Source of the DNA: Streptomyces humi
Lineage (GTDB): Bacteria > Actinomycetota > Actinomycetes > Streptomycetales > Streptomycetaceae
NCBI RefSeq assembly: GCF_001005085.2
Contig: NZ_LBMU02000079.1
Coordinates: 102,389-166,388, forward strand
Direction of reading: 5' to 3'
DNA length: 64,000 bases
Shown here piece by piece: positions 7,800 to 14,946 of the stretch. A model generated the notes under the pieces. That model did no database searches. It saw only the letters and a program-made list of their open reading frames with translations, and was not told where the DNA came from. Positions within the stretch are counted from its first letter, which is position 1; the number at the start of each line of letters is the position of its first letter. The translations under genes and the position numbers were made by a program.

Positions 7800-7966
7800 C
7801 GTCGACAGAAGTGCATCGGCAGGAGTGGAGGACCCAAGCACGACGGGTCGCCGGAACGGTCACGCCATGACCGGCCCGAGCAGCCCTTGGGGTGAAGCCG
7901 TGGCAACGCGGCCGGGCAACTTCGCCAGCCCGAATCCGACAGGTCATCCTTCACAGGCGGCTGACG
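7800..7966 (+). ncRNA. Cyclic-di-AMP (ydaO/yuaA) riboswitch
   Basis: The leader contains the conserved ydaO-yuaA elements in order: GGAGTGGAGGACCCAAG (about 7822-7838), TTGGGGTGAAGCCG (7887-7900), CGGCCGGGCAAC (7909-7920), CCCGAATCCGACAG (7928-7941) and CACAGGCGG (7952-7960). It ends just before the ribosome-binding site of the nlpC gene at 7978. In actinobacteria this class binds c-di-AMP and switches off cell-wall hydrolase genes. Boundaries are approximate. Confidence 0.93.
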
Positions 7967-7977
7967 AAGGGTTGCGC

Positions 7978-8451
7978 ATGACTGCGCTCAATCGTGTTCC
8001 GTCGCTCATGGCCCGGGCCGGTACGGCCTCGGCGCTGACCATCGCCGCCGTCGGCGGCTCGATCGTGATCCCCGGTGTCGCCTCCGACGCCTCGGCGGCC
8101 ACGATGGCGACGAAGGCACTTCAGGTCGCTGCCTCGAAAAAGGGCTCGCCCTACCGGTGGGGCGCCACCGGACCGAACCGGTTCGACTGCTCCGGGCTCA
8201 CGCTGTACTCGTTCAAGAAGGCGGGCAAGACCCTGCCTCGTACGGCGGCCCAGCAGTACAACAAGACCCGTCACATCTCGGCCGGCCACCGCAAGGCCGG
8301 GGACCTGGTCTTCTTCCACTCGGGCTCCAGCGTGTACCACGTCGGCATCTACGCCGGGAAGGGAAAGATCTGGCACGCCCCGAAGACCGGGGACGTGGTG
8401 AAGCTCCAGAAGATCTGGACGAGGAGCGTCTGGTACGGCCGGGTCAGCTGA
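7978..8451 (+). CDS. Secreted NlpC/P60 peptidoglycan endopeptidase
   Basis: 157 residues. The signal peptide spans about residues 1-41 (SALTIAAVGGSIVIPGVASDASAA) and is followed by one NlpC/P60 domain with catalytic Cys71 (RFDCSGLT), His121 (VYHVGIYAG) and a polar third residue, probably His133 (IWHAPKTG). It cleaves within peptide stems of peptidoglycan, probably during growth or spore germination. No SH3 or LysM wall-binding domain is present, so it is a minimal enzyme. The ATG at 7978 follows GAAGGG and lies just after the c-di-AMP riboswitch, so expression should respond to c-di-AMP. Confidence 0.93.
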   Translation: MTALNRVPSLMARAGTASALTIAAVGGSIVIPGVASDASAATMATKALQVAASKKGSPYRWGATGPNRFDCSGLTLYSFKKAGKTLPRTAAQQYNKTRHISAGHRKAGDLVFFHSGSSVYHVGIYAGKGKIWHAPKTGDVVKLQKIWTRSVWYGRVS

Positions 8452-8462
8452 CCCCGCCGCGC

Positions 8463-8505
8463 GCCGGCCGGCAGGGGCCCAGGGCTACGGCTCCTGCTGG
8501 CCGGC
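8463..8505. terminator. Hairpin between convergent nlpC and ATPase genes
   Basis: GCCGGCCGGCAGGGGCC (8463-8479) pairs with 8489-8505 (15 of 17 positions; both mismatches can be G-U). It lies 12 bp after the nlpC stop and overlaps the last codons of the convergent ATPase gene, so it probably ends nlpC transcription. Confidence 0.65.
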
Positions 8506-8943
8506 CGCGGTGACGGGGCGGGCCGGCACCGCCCAGGGCAGTTCGATGAAGACCGTCTTGCCGCCCTCCCGGGTGGGGCGGACCCGGAGCTTGCCGCCGC
8601 ACTCGGCGGTGAGCCAGCGGATGATGACCATGCCGCGGCCGTTGTCCTGCTGGACCGCGGCGGGAAGTCTCTTGGGGAAGCGCGGATGACTGTCCGTGAC
8701 GCCGACGCGCAGCCGTTCGTCACGGTCGAGGACCAGGTCCACCGTGAAGGTGGGTGACTGCCCGAAGGTGTGCTGTACGGCGTTGGTGGCGAGTTCGGAG
8801 ACGATGAGGCGGATGGTGTCCGCCGTTTCCGTCTCCGGTGGCAGCCCCCATTCCGCGAGGGTGTCCAGCACGTAGGACCGGGCCGTGGAGACCGAGGCGG
8901 GGTCGCTCGGCAGGGTGACGGATGCTTCCAGGTGGTCGGCCAT
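8485..8943 (-). CDS. RsbW-like HATPase_c anti-sigma factor/serine kinase
   Basis: 152 residues with GHKL ATPase boxes: N-box LIVSELATNAVQHTF, a G1-like VGVTDSHPRF and the G2-like DNGRGMVIIRWLTAECGG. This small stand-alone family in Streptomyces includes anti-sigma factors and partners of WhiJ-type DNA-binding proteins. The ATG at 8943 follows GAAAGGGA; a GTG at 8982 is possible. It is divergent from an XRE-DUF5753 gene followed by a DUF397 gene, which completes the recurrent triad. Confidence 0.86.
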   Translation of the reverse strand: MADHLEASVTLPSDPASVSTARSYVLDTLAEWGLPPETETADTIRLIVSELATNAVQHTFGQSPTFTVDLVLDRDERLRVGVTDSHPRFPKRLPAAVQQDNGRGMVIIRWLTAECGGKLRVRPTREGGKTVFIELPWAVPARPVTAAGQQEP

Positions 8944-9155
8944 GGCGACGTCGTCCCTTTCCTCGGGACCGGAGTCCGACACGCTGCGGATGGTTCGAGT
9001 ACGGTCCCGGACTGGTGCTTCTTCGTCAGACTGCCATCACGGGGCCGGTCACGGGGAGCGATCCACCAAGATGTGCATATATCTGTCGCTCGAAGCGGTG
9101 AACTCTGCGACACCGGACCGTATTTGGGTGGCTTGGTAGGAGTAAGGAGTAGCCC

Positions 9156-10016
9156 ATGCAGAACGGTCCCGCGGTACGCCGCCGGAAACTGGGCACCGAA
9201 CTGCGCATGCTGCGCACCGGTGCGGGTCTCACGAGCGGTGAGGCCGCCCGTCTGGTGGGCTGGCACCAGTCGAAGGTGAGCCGGATCGAGACCGGCGCCA
9301 GCGGTGTGAAACCGGCCGATGTGCGGTTACTGCTCGACGCCTACGGGGTGGCCGAGGGACAACTGCGCGAGTTGCTGCTGGTATTGGCGGGGTCGGAGGA
9401 CACGGCGGGACGACATCACTGGTGGCACGCCTACCGGGGGGTACTGCCGCCCGCCTACCGGGATTTCATCAGCCTGGAGTCGCAGGCCGACACCATGCGC
9501 ACGCTGGAGACCTCGGTGGTGCCGGGGCTGCTACAGACCCCCGAGTACGCCCGTGCGGTGACCCGGGTGGCCGCCGACGGGCTCGACGACGAGGCCCTGG
9601 ACGCCCTGGTGGAGGTGCGTCTGGCCAGGCAGGACGTGCTGCGGGGCGATCCGCCGCTGAGACTGAGCGCGGTCCTCGACGAGGCGGTGCTGCGGCGCGA
9701 GGTGGGCGGTCCGGGGGTGATGGCACGCCAGCTGGAGCGGCTGACGGAGGCGGCCCGGCTGCCCCAGGTACGGCTCCAGGTGCTGCCGTTCGCGGCCGGG
9801 GCCCATGTGGGCATCACCGGCCCTTTCGTAATCTTCTCATTTCCGAGCACTTCTGATCTGGATGTGGTTGTTCTCGACCAGTTGACGAGTAGCCTCTACC
9901 TCGAACGGAAAGAAGACCTCCAGGCCTATGCGGAGGCCTTCAACACCCTTCAGATCCACGCCCTTTCGCCCGAGGACTCGTTGGATTACATCGCCGGGAT
10001 AGGTGACGGCGCGTAA
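9156..10016 (+). CDS. XRE-family regulator with DUF5753 (WhiJ-type)
   Basis: 286 residues. An N-terminal helix-turn-helix (about 10-65: LGTELRMLRTGAGLTSGEAARLVGWHQSKVSRIETG) is followed by the DUF5753 sensor-like domain (YRDFISLESQADTMRTLETSVVPGLLQTPEYARAV ... VRLQVLPFAAGAHVGITGPFVIF). Such proteins pair with a small DUF397 protein, here 9 bp downstream, and control development or antibiotic production in Streptomyces. The start follows AAGGAG at 9144-9149. The first 70 bp upstream are relatively A+T rich (GCATATATCTG) and probably hold divergent promoters. Confidence 0.93.
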   Translation: MQNGPAVRRRKLGTELRMLRTGAGLTSGEAARLVGWHQSKVSRIETGASGVKPADVRLLLDAYGVAEGQLRELLLVLAGSEDTAGRHHWWHAYRGVLPPAYRDFISLESQADTMRTLETSVVPGLLQTPEYARAVTRVAADGLDDEALDALVEVRLARQDVLRGDPPLRLSAVLDEAVLRREVGGPGVMARQLERLTEAARLPQVRLQVLPFAAGAHVGITGPFVIFSFPSTSDLDVVVLDQLTSSLYLERKEDLQAYAEAFNTLQIHALSPEDSLDYIAGIGDGA

Positions 10017-10025
10017 GGAGGCACC

Positions 10026-10253
10026 ATGACTGCACTGCCTCGGAACGTACCTTCAAGTACTGATCTGCCCGGTGTGCGGTGGCTGCGCAGCAGCTACAGC
10101 ACCGGAGCGAACAACTGCGTGGAGACGGCCCGGCCGTGCTCCGGCCCACCGGCCGGACTGCTCGCCGTGCGCGACTCCAAGCGCCCGGCCGGGCCCGCGC
10201 TGCTCTTCTCCCCCGAGAGCTGGGCGGGTTTCGTGGCCACGCTCACCGGCTGA
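10026..10253 (+). CDS. DUF397 protein, partner of the XRE regulator
   Basis: 75 residues with the DUF397 signature WLRSSYSTGANNCVETA and VRDSKRPAGPALLFSPESWAGFVATL. In studied cases DUF397 proteins bind and modulate the adjacent XRE-DUF5753 protein, resembling an antitoxin-like or anti-regulator arrangement. An AAGGAG site overlaps the stop of the upstream gene, indicating coupled translation. Confidence 0.92.
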   Translation: MTALPRNVPSSTDLPGVRWLRSSYSTGANNCVETARPCSGPPAGLLAVRDSKRPAGPALLFSPESWAGFVATLTG

Positions 10254-10312
10254 TCAGACGGTAACCGGTTCCGTATCCGCATTCGCGCAAGGCCCGGCCG
10301 TGTCACGCCGAC

Positions 10313-11440
10313 TCATGGTCGTGTCTCGCCGATCACACGTACAGCGCGTTCGATCTCGGCCCCGGAGAGGTCGGCACGGGCGGTCAGCCTGAGCCGTGAG
10401 ATGCCGTCCGGCACGGAAGGCGGACGGAAACAGCCCACGGCCAGGGCGGCCGACCGGCAGTCGGCCGCCCACCGCACGGCCTGCTCCGGGGACGGGGCCC
10501 GCACGGAGACCACCGCAGCGTCCGGCCGTACCGCTGCCAGACCCGCGGTGGTCAGGCGTGCGTGCAGTTCGGCGGCCACCTCGCGGGCCCGGGCCGCGCG
10601 GCCGGGCTCACGCCGCAGCAACCGGAGCGCCGCCAACGCGGCACCCGCGGCGGCGGGGGCGAGGCCGGTGTCGAAGATGAAGGTCCGTGCCGCGTTCACC
10701 AGGTGGTCGATCACCCGCGCCGGGCCCAGCACCACGCCGCCCTGACTGCCCAGCGACTTGGACAGGGTCGCGGTGACCACCACGTCGTCGGCGCCGGCGA
10801 GCCCGGCCGCGTACGCCGCGCCCCGGCCGCCGTCCCCGAGCACCCCGAGCCCGTGGGCGTCGTCCACCAGCAGTCCGGCACCGTGCTCCCGGCCCGCCTC
10901 GGCCAGCGCGGCCAGCGGGGCCGCGTCGCCGTCGACCGAGAAGACCGTGTCGGAGACGACCACCGCGGGTCCCGGGCGGGTCCCGAGCGCCTTGCGCACG
11001 GCCTCCGGATCGGCGTGCCCGACCACCTGGGTGGTGCCGCGGGCCAGCCGGCAGCCGTCGATCAGGGAGGCGTGGTTGAGGGCGTCGGAGACGATCAGGG
11101 AGCCGTGCGGGCCGAGCGTGGTGACGGCGGCGAGGTTCGCCGCGTAACCGGAGGAGAAGACCAGGGCCGCCTCGAAACCGCAGAATCCGGCCAGCTCCCG
11201 CTCCAGCTCGGTGTGCAGCTCCGTGGTGCCGGTCACCAGCCGGGAGCCGGTGGAGCCGCCGCCCCAGGTCCGGGCGGCCCCGGCCGCGCCCTCGGCGACC
11301 TCGGGGTGGTGGGCGAGGCCCAGGTAGTCGTTGCTCGCCAGGTCCAGCAGCGGCGAGTCGGCGGGCCGGGGGCGCAGGGTCCGTACGAGTCCGGCGCGGC
11401 GGCGCAGTTCCGCCTGTTCGTCGATCCAGCCGAACGCCAT
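10313..11440 (-). CDS. bioF: 8-amino-7-oxononanoate synthase BioF
   Basis: 375 residues of the alpha-oxoamine synthase family: SNDYLGLAHHPEV, GGGSTGSRLVTGTTELHTELE, FSSGYAANLA, DALNHASLIDGCRL, LLVDDAHGLGVLG and the PLP lysine Lys228 in TLSKSLGSQGG. It condenses pimeloyl-ACP (or pimeloyl-CoA) with alanine in the first dedicated step of biotin ring assembly. It is divergent from bioBAD, with 147 bp between the starts. No bioC, bioH or bioI is visible in the window. Confidence 0.95.
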   Translation of the reverse strand: MAFGWIDEQAELRRRAGLVRTLRPRPADSPLLDLASNDYLGLAHHPEVAEGAAGAARTWGGGSTGSRLVTGTTELHTELERELAGFCGFEAALVFSSGYAANLAAVTTLGPHGSLIVSDALNHASLIDGCRLARGTTQVVGHADPEAVRKALGTRPGPAVVVSDTVFSVDGDAAPLAALAEAGREHGAGLLVDDAHGLGVLGDGGRGAAYAAGLAGADDVVVTATLSKSLGSQGGVVLGPARVIDHLVNAARTFIFDTGLAPAAAGAALAALRLLRREPGRAARAREVAAELHARLTTAGLAAVRPDAAVVSVRAPSPEQAVRWAADCRSAALAVGCFRPPSVPDGISRLRLTARADLSGAEIERAVRVIGETRP

Positions 11441-11587
11441 GGCCCCTCCGGTGATTTTGTAGGCAATGAACAGACCCTAGCGGGACCGCCGGGCACCCAG
11501 TGTGTGGTGATACCCACATGTCGATCTGCCAGGGTTGTGCGAACTCTCCTTGGCCCCGGGCAGTCTCGTAGTACAGGATCGGCTCTC

Positions 11588-12781
11588 ATGGACCTGCTGA
11601 ACACGCTGGTGGACAAGGGGCTTCGGCGCGAGCTGCCGACCCGCGAGGAAGCGCTCGCCGTGCTGGCGACCTCCGACGACGACGTGCTCGACGTGGTGGC
11701 CGCGGCCGGCAAGGTGCGCCGGCAGTGGTTCGGCCGGCGCGTGAAACTCAACTATCTGGTGAACCTCAAGTCGGGCCTGTGCCCCGAGGACTGCTCGTAC
11801 TGCTCGCAGCGCCTCGGCTCCTCGACCGGGATCCTGAAGTACTCCTGGCTGAAACCCGACGAGGCCTCCAAGGCGGCGGCCGCGGGCCTCGCCGGGGGCG
11901 CCAAGCGGGTCTGCCTGGTGGCGTCCGGACGCGGTCCGACCGACCGGGACGTGGACCGCGTCGCCGGCACCATCAAGGCGATCAAGGAGCAGAACGAGGG
12001 CGTCGAGGTGTGCGCCTGCCTCGGTCTGCTCTCCGACGGCCAGGCCGAGCGGCTGCGCGAGGCCGGCGCGGACGCCTACAACCACAACCTCAACACGTCC
12101 GAGGGGACGTACGGGGACATCACGACCACGCACACGTACGCCGACCGGGTGGACACGGTCAACAAGGCGCACGCGGCCGGGCTCTCGGCCTGCTCCGGGC
12201 TGATCGCCGGCATGGGCGAGTCGGACGAGGACCTGGTCGACGTGGTCTTCTCGCTGCGCGAGCTGGACCCGGACTCGGTGCCGGTCAACTTCCTGATCCC
12301 GGTCGAGGGCACCCCGCTGGCCAAGGAGTGGAACCTCACCCCGCAGCGCTGTCTGCGCATCCTCGCGATGGTCCGGTTCGTCTGCCCCGACGTCGAGGTG
12401 CGGATCGCGGGCGGCCGCGAGGTCCATCTGCGCACCATGCAGCCGCTCGCGCTGCACCTGGCCAACTCGATCTTCCTCGGGGACTACCTGACCACCGAGG
12501 GCCAGGCCGGACAGGCCGACCTGGAGATGATCGCGGACGCCGGGTTCGTGGTGGAGGGCTCGGACGAGGTGACGCTGCCGGAGCACCGGACGGCGGCCGA
12601 GGGCGCCGGCTGCGGGTCGCACGCCGACGCCGGGTGCGGGTCGCACGCCGACGCCGGGTGCGGGTCGGGCTGCGGTTCCCACGAGGACGTCTGCGGTACG
12701 GCCGCCGCCAACGAGCCGCGCACGGACCTGGTCGCCGTCCGCCGCCGGGGCGCCGGGACGGATCTCGCGCCCAATGCCTGA
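11588..12781 (+). CDS. bioB: Biotin synthase BioB with Cys-rich C-terminal repeat
   Basis: 397 residues. Radical-SAM core with CPEDCSYCSQR (the three cysteines that bind the [4Fe-4S] cluster) and YNHNLNTSEGTY, VCACLGLLSDGQAERL, GLIAGMGESDEDLVDV and IAGGREVHLR for the auxiliary cluster. It inserts sulfur into dethiobiotin. The canonical enzyme ends near residue 330; here a tail follows with repeated GCGSHADA units and five cysteines (about 341-369). ATG 11588 matches the family N-terminus. It overlaps bioA by 8 bp. Confidence 0.95.
   Translation: MDLLNTLVDKGLRRELPTREEALAVLATSDDDVLDVVAAAGKVRRQWFGRRVKLNYLVNLKSGLCPEDCSYCSQRLGSSTGILKYSWLKPDEASKAAAAGLAGGAKRVCLVASGRGPTDRDVDRVAGTIKAIKEQNEGVEVCACLGLLSDGQAERLREAGADAYNHNLNTSEGTYGDITTTHTYADRVDTVNKAHAAGLSACSGLIAGMGESDEDLVDVVFSLRELDPDSVPVNFLIPVEGTPLAKEWNLTPQRCLRILAMVRFVCPDVEVRIAGGREVHLRTMQPLALHLANSIFLGDYLTTEGQAGQADLEMIADAGFVVEGSDEVTLPEHRTAAEGAGCGSHADAGCGSHADAGCGSGCGSHEDVCGTAAANEPRTDLVAVRRRGAGTDLAPNA
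12606..12671 (+). repeat. 24-bp in-frame tandem repeat in bioB
   Basis: The 24-bp unit GGGTGCGGGTCGCACGCC(GACGCC) occurs about 2.5 times, in frame, and encodes GCGSHADA. It is a probable slippage product and so likely to vary in copy number between strains. Confidence 0.85.
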
Positions 12782-14054
12782 CCTGAGCGTCCCCGAGCTG
12801 CTCGACCTGGACCGGCGGCACGTCTGGCATCCGTACGGTCCGATGCCCGGCCGGGCCGAACCGCTCGTCGTGGAGTCGGCGAGCGGGGTGCGGCTGCGGC
12901 TCGCGGACGGCTCGGGCGAACTGGTCGACGGGATGTCGTCCTGGTGGTCGGCGGTCCACGGCTACAACCACCCCGTGCTCAACGAGGCCGCGCGCGGGCA
13001 GCTGGGGCGGATGAGCCATGTGATGTTCGGCGGGCTCACCCACGAGCCCGCCGTCCGGCTGGCGAAGCTCCTTGTCGACATGTCTCCACAGGGCCTGGAG
13101 CACGTCTTCCTGGCCGACTCCGGCTCGGTGTCCGTCGAGGTCGCGGTCAAGATGTGCCTCCAGTACTGGCGTTCGCTCGGCCGCCCGGCGAAACAGCGCC
13201 TGCTGACCTGGCGCGGCGGCTACCACGGCGACACCTGGCAGCCGATGTCGGTGTGCGACCCCGAGGGCGGGATGCACGAGCTGTGGTCCGGGGTGCTGCC
13301 CCGCCAGGTGTTCGCGGACGCGCCCCCGGCCGAGTACGACGAGTCGTACGCCGACGGTCTGCGCTCCATGATCGAGCGGCACGCCCATGAACTGGCCGCG
13401 GTGATCGTGGAGCCGGTGGTGCAGGGTGCGGGCGGGATGCGCTTCCACTCCCCCGCCTACCTGCGGGTGCTGCGCGAGGCGTGCGACGCGCACGACGTGC
13501 TGCTGGTGTTCGACGAGATCGCGACCGGCTTCGGGCGTACGGGCGCGCTGTTCGCGGCGGACCACGCGGCCGTCACCCCGGACGTGATGTGCGTGGGCAA
13601 GGCGCTGACCGGCGGTTACCTGACCATGGCAGCGACGCTGTGCACGTCCCGGGTGGCCGAGGGGATCTCGCGGGGCGAGGTGCCGGTGCTCGCCCACGGC
13701 CCGACGTTCATGGGCAATCCGCTCGCGGCCGCGGTGGCCTGCGCCTCGCTCGGGCTGCTGCTCGGGCAGGACTGGGCGGCGGAGGTCAGGCGGATCGAGA
13801 CGGGCCTGCGGGAGGGACTCGCGGCCGCCCGTGAGCTCCCCGGGGTGCGGGACGTGCGCGTCCTCGGGGCGATCGGGGTGGTCCAGCTCGACCACGAGAT
13901 CGACATGCAGGCCGCGACCGCGGCCGCGGTACGCGAGGGCGTGTGGCTGCGGCCCTTCCGCGACCTCGTCTACACGATGCCGCCGTACGTCACGGACGAC
14001 GCGGACCTGGCACGGATCACGCGCGCGGTGTGCGCCGCGGCGCGGGAGGGATGA
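12774..14054 (+). CDS. bioA: Adenosylmethionine-8-amino-7-oxononanoate aminotransferase BioA
   Basis: 426 residues, class III aminotransferase: HVWHPYGPM at the start, DGMSSWWSAVHGYNHP, YHGDTW, VIVEPVVQGAGGM, VLLVFDEIATGFGRTG and the PLP lysine Lys276 in VGKALTGGYLTMAATL. It converts KAPA to DAPA using SAM as amino donor. It overlaps bioB by 8 bp and bioD by 4 bp (ATGA). Confidence 0.96.
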   Translation: MPDLSVPELLDLDRRHVWHPYGPMPGRAEPLVVESASGVRLRLADGSGELVDGMSSWWSAVHGYNHPVLNEAARGQLGRMSHVMFGGLTHEPAVRLAKLLVDMSPQGLEHVFLADSGSVSVEVAVKMCLQYWRSLGRPAKQRLLTWRGGYHGDTWQPMSVCDPEGGMHELWSGVLPRQVFADAPPAEYDESYADGLRSMIERHAHELAAVIVEPVVQGAGGMRFHSPAYLRVLREACDAHDVLLVFDEIATGFGRTGALFAADHAAVTPDVMCVGKALTGGYLTMAATLCTSRVAEGISRGEVPVLAHGPTFMGNPLAAAVACASLGLLLGQDWAAEVRRIETGLREGLAAARELPGVRDVRVLGAIGVVQLDHEIDMQAATAAAVREGVWLRPFRDLVYTMPPYVTDDADLARITRAVCAAAREG

Positions 14055-14773
14055 GCATGCCGATCCTGGTGATCACAGGGACGGGTACGGAGGTCGGCAA
14101 GACCGTCACCACGGCCGCGGTCGCCGCCGCCGCGGTCGCCGCCGGCCGCTCCGTGGCGGTCCTGAAGGCCGCGCAGACCGGGGTACGACCGGACGAGCGC
14201 GGGGACGCCGACGAGGTCGCGCGGCTCGCGGGAGCCGTGACGGCGGCCGAAGTGGCCCGTTTCCCCGAACCGTTGGCGCCCGGTACGGCGGCCCGGCGGG
14301 CGGGCCTGCGGCCGGTGCGTCCGCAGGACGTGGCGGAGGCCGCCGCCAAACTGGCCGCCGAGCACGATCTGGTGCTGGTCGAGGGCGCGGGCGGGCTGCT
14401 CGTCCGGTTCGACGAGGCGGGCGGCACGCTGGCGGACGTGGCCCGGCTGCTGAACGCGCCAGTGCTGCTGGTGGCGTCGGCCGGGCTGGGCACGCTCAAC
14501 ACGACCGAGCTGACGGCCCGTGAACTGCGCGCCCGTGAGTTGGAGTTGCTGGGCGTGGTGATCGGCAGCTGGCCGGACTCACCGGATCTGGCGTCCCGTT
14601 GCAATGTCGCGGACCTGCCGGAGGTGGCCGGCGCCCCGCTGCTGGGCGCGCTGCCCGCCGGCGCCGGCGTCCTCTCGCCCGCGGACTTCCGTGCGGTGGC
14701 GCCGAGTTGGCTGTCGGCGCGCCTGGACGGCAACTGGGACGCGGAGGCGTTCCGCACGCGGGAGGCGGCGTAG
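14051..14773 (+). CDS. bioD: Dethiobiotin synthetase BioD
   Basis: 240 residues beginning MSMPILVITGTGTEVGKTVTTAAVA, with the P-loop GTGTEVGKT, KAAQTGV for DAPA binding and VEGAGGLLVRFDE. It carboxylates DAPA to dethiobiotin in an ATP-dependent reaction. Its ATG overlaps the bioA stop (ATGA). Last gene of bioBAD; a large palindrome 25 bp downstream probably terminates the operon. Confidence 0.95.
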   Translation: MSMPILVITGTGTEVGKTVTTAAVAAAAVAAGRSVAVLKAAQTGVRPDERGDADEVARLAGAVTAAEVARFPEPLAPGTAARRAGLRPVRPQDVAEAAAKLAAEHDLVLVEGAGGLLVRFDEAGGTLADVARLLNAPVLLVASAGLGTLNTTELTARELRARELELLGVVIGSWPDSPDLASRCNVADLPEVAGAPLLGALPAGAGVLSPADFRAVAPSWLSARLDGNWDAEAFRTREAA

Positions 14774-14798
14774 GACGGCGGCCGTAGAGCTGGGCCCT

Positions 14799-14925
14799 CG
14801 GTCGGGTGCGGCGCCGTCGTGGCCGGTCGCGCAGTTCCCCGCGCCCCTGAAGAGGCGCTCCACCGACGTCCCCGTAGGGGCGCGGGGAACTGCGCGACCA
14901 GCCCCCAGCCAGCCGCACCCGACCG
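14799..14925. terminator. Nested palindrome between convergent bioD and luxR genes
   Basis: The inner arms are a perfect 24-bp inverted repeat (14825-14848 and 14876-14899; left arm begins GGTCGCGCAGTTCCCCGCGC). The outer arms CGGTCGGGTGCGGC (14799-14812) and 14912-14925 are also perfectly complementary. Sequences with the core GTCGCGCAGTTCCCCGCGCCCCT recur widely between Streptomyces genes. A bidirectional terminator is the most likely role. Confidence 0.8.
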
Positions 14926-14946
14926 ACGGCCCGCCCGGATCGTGCC

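Noticed and set aside
10562..11587. N-terminal extension of bioB to 10562
   Set aside because: The added residues are antisense to bioF and not family-like; ATG 11588 gives the BioB N-terminus.
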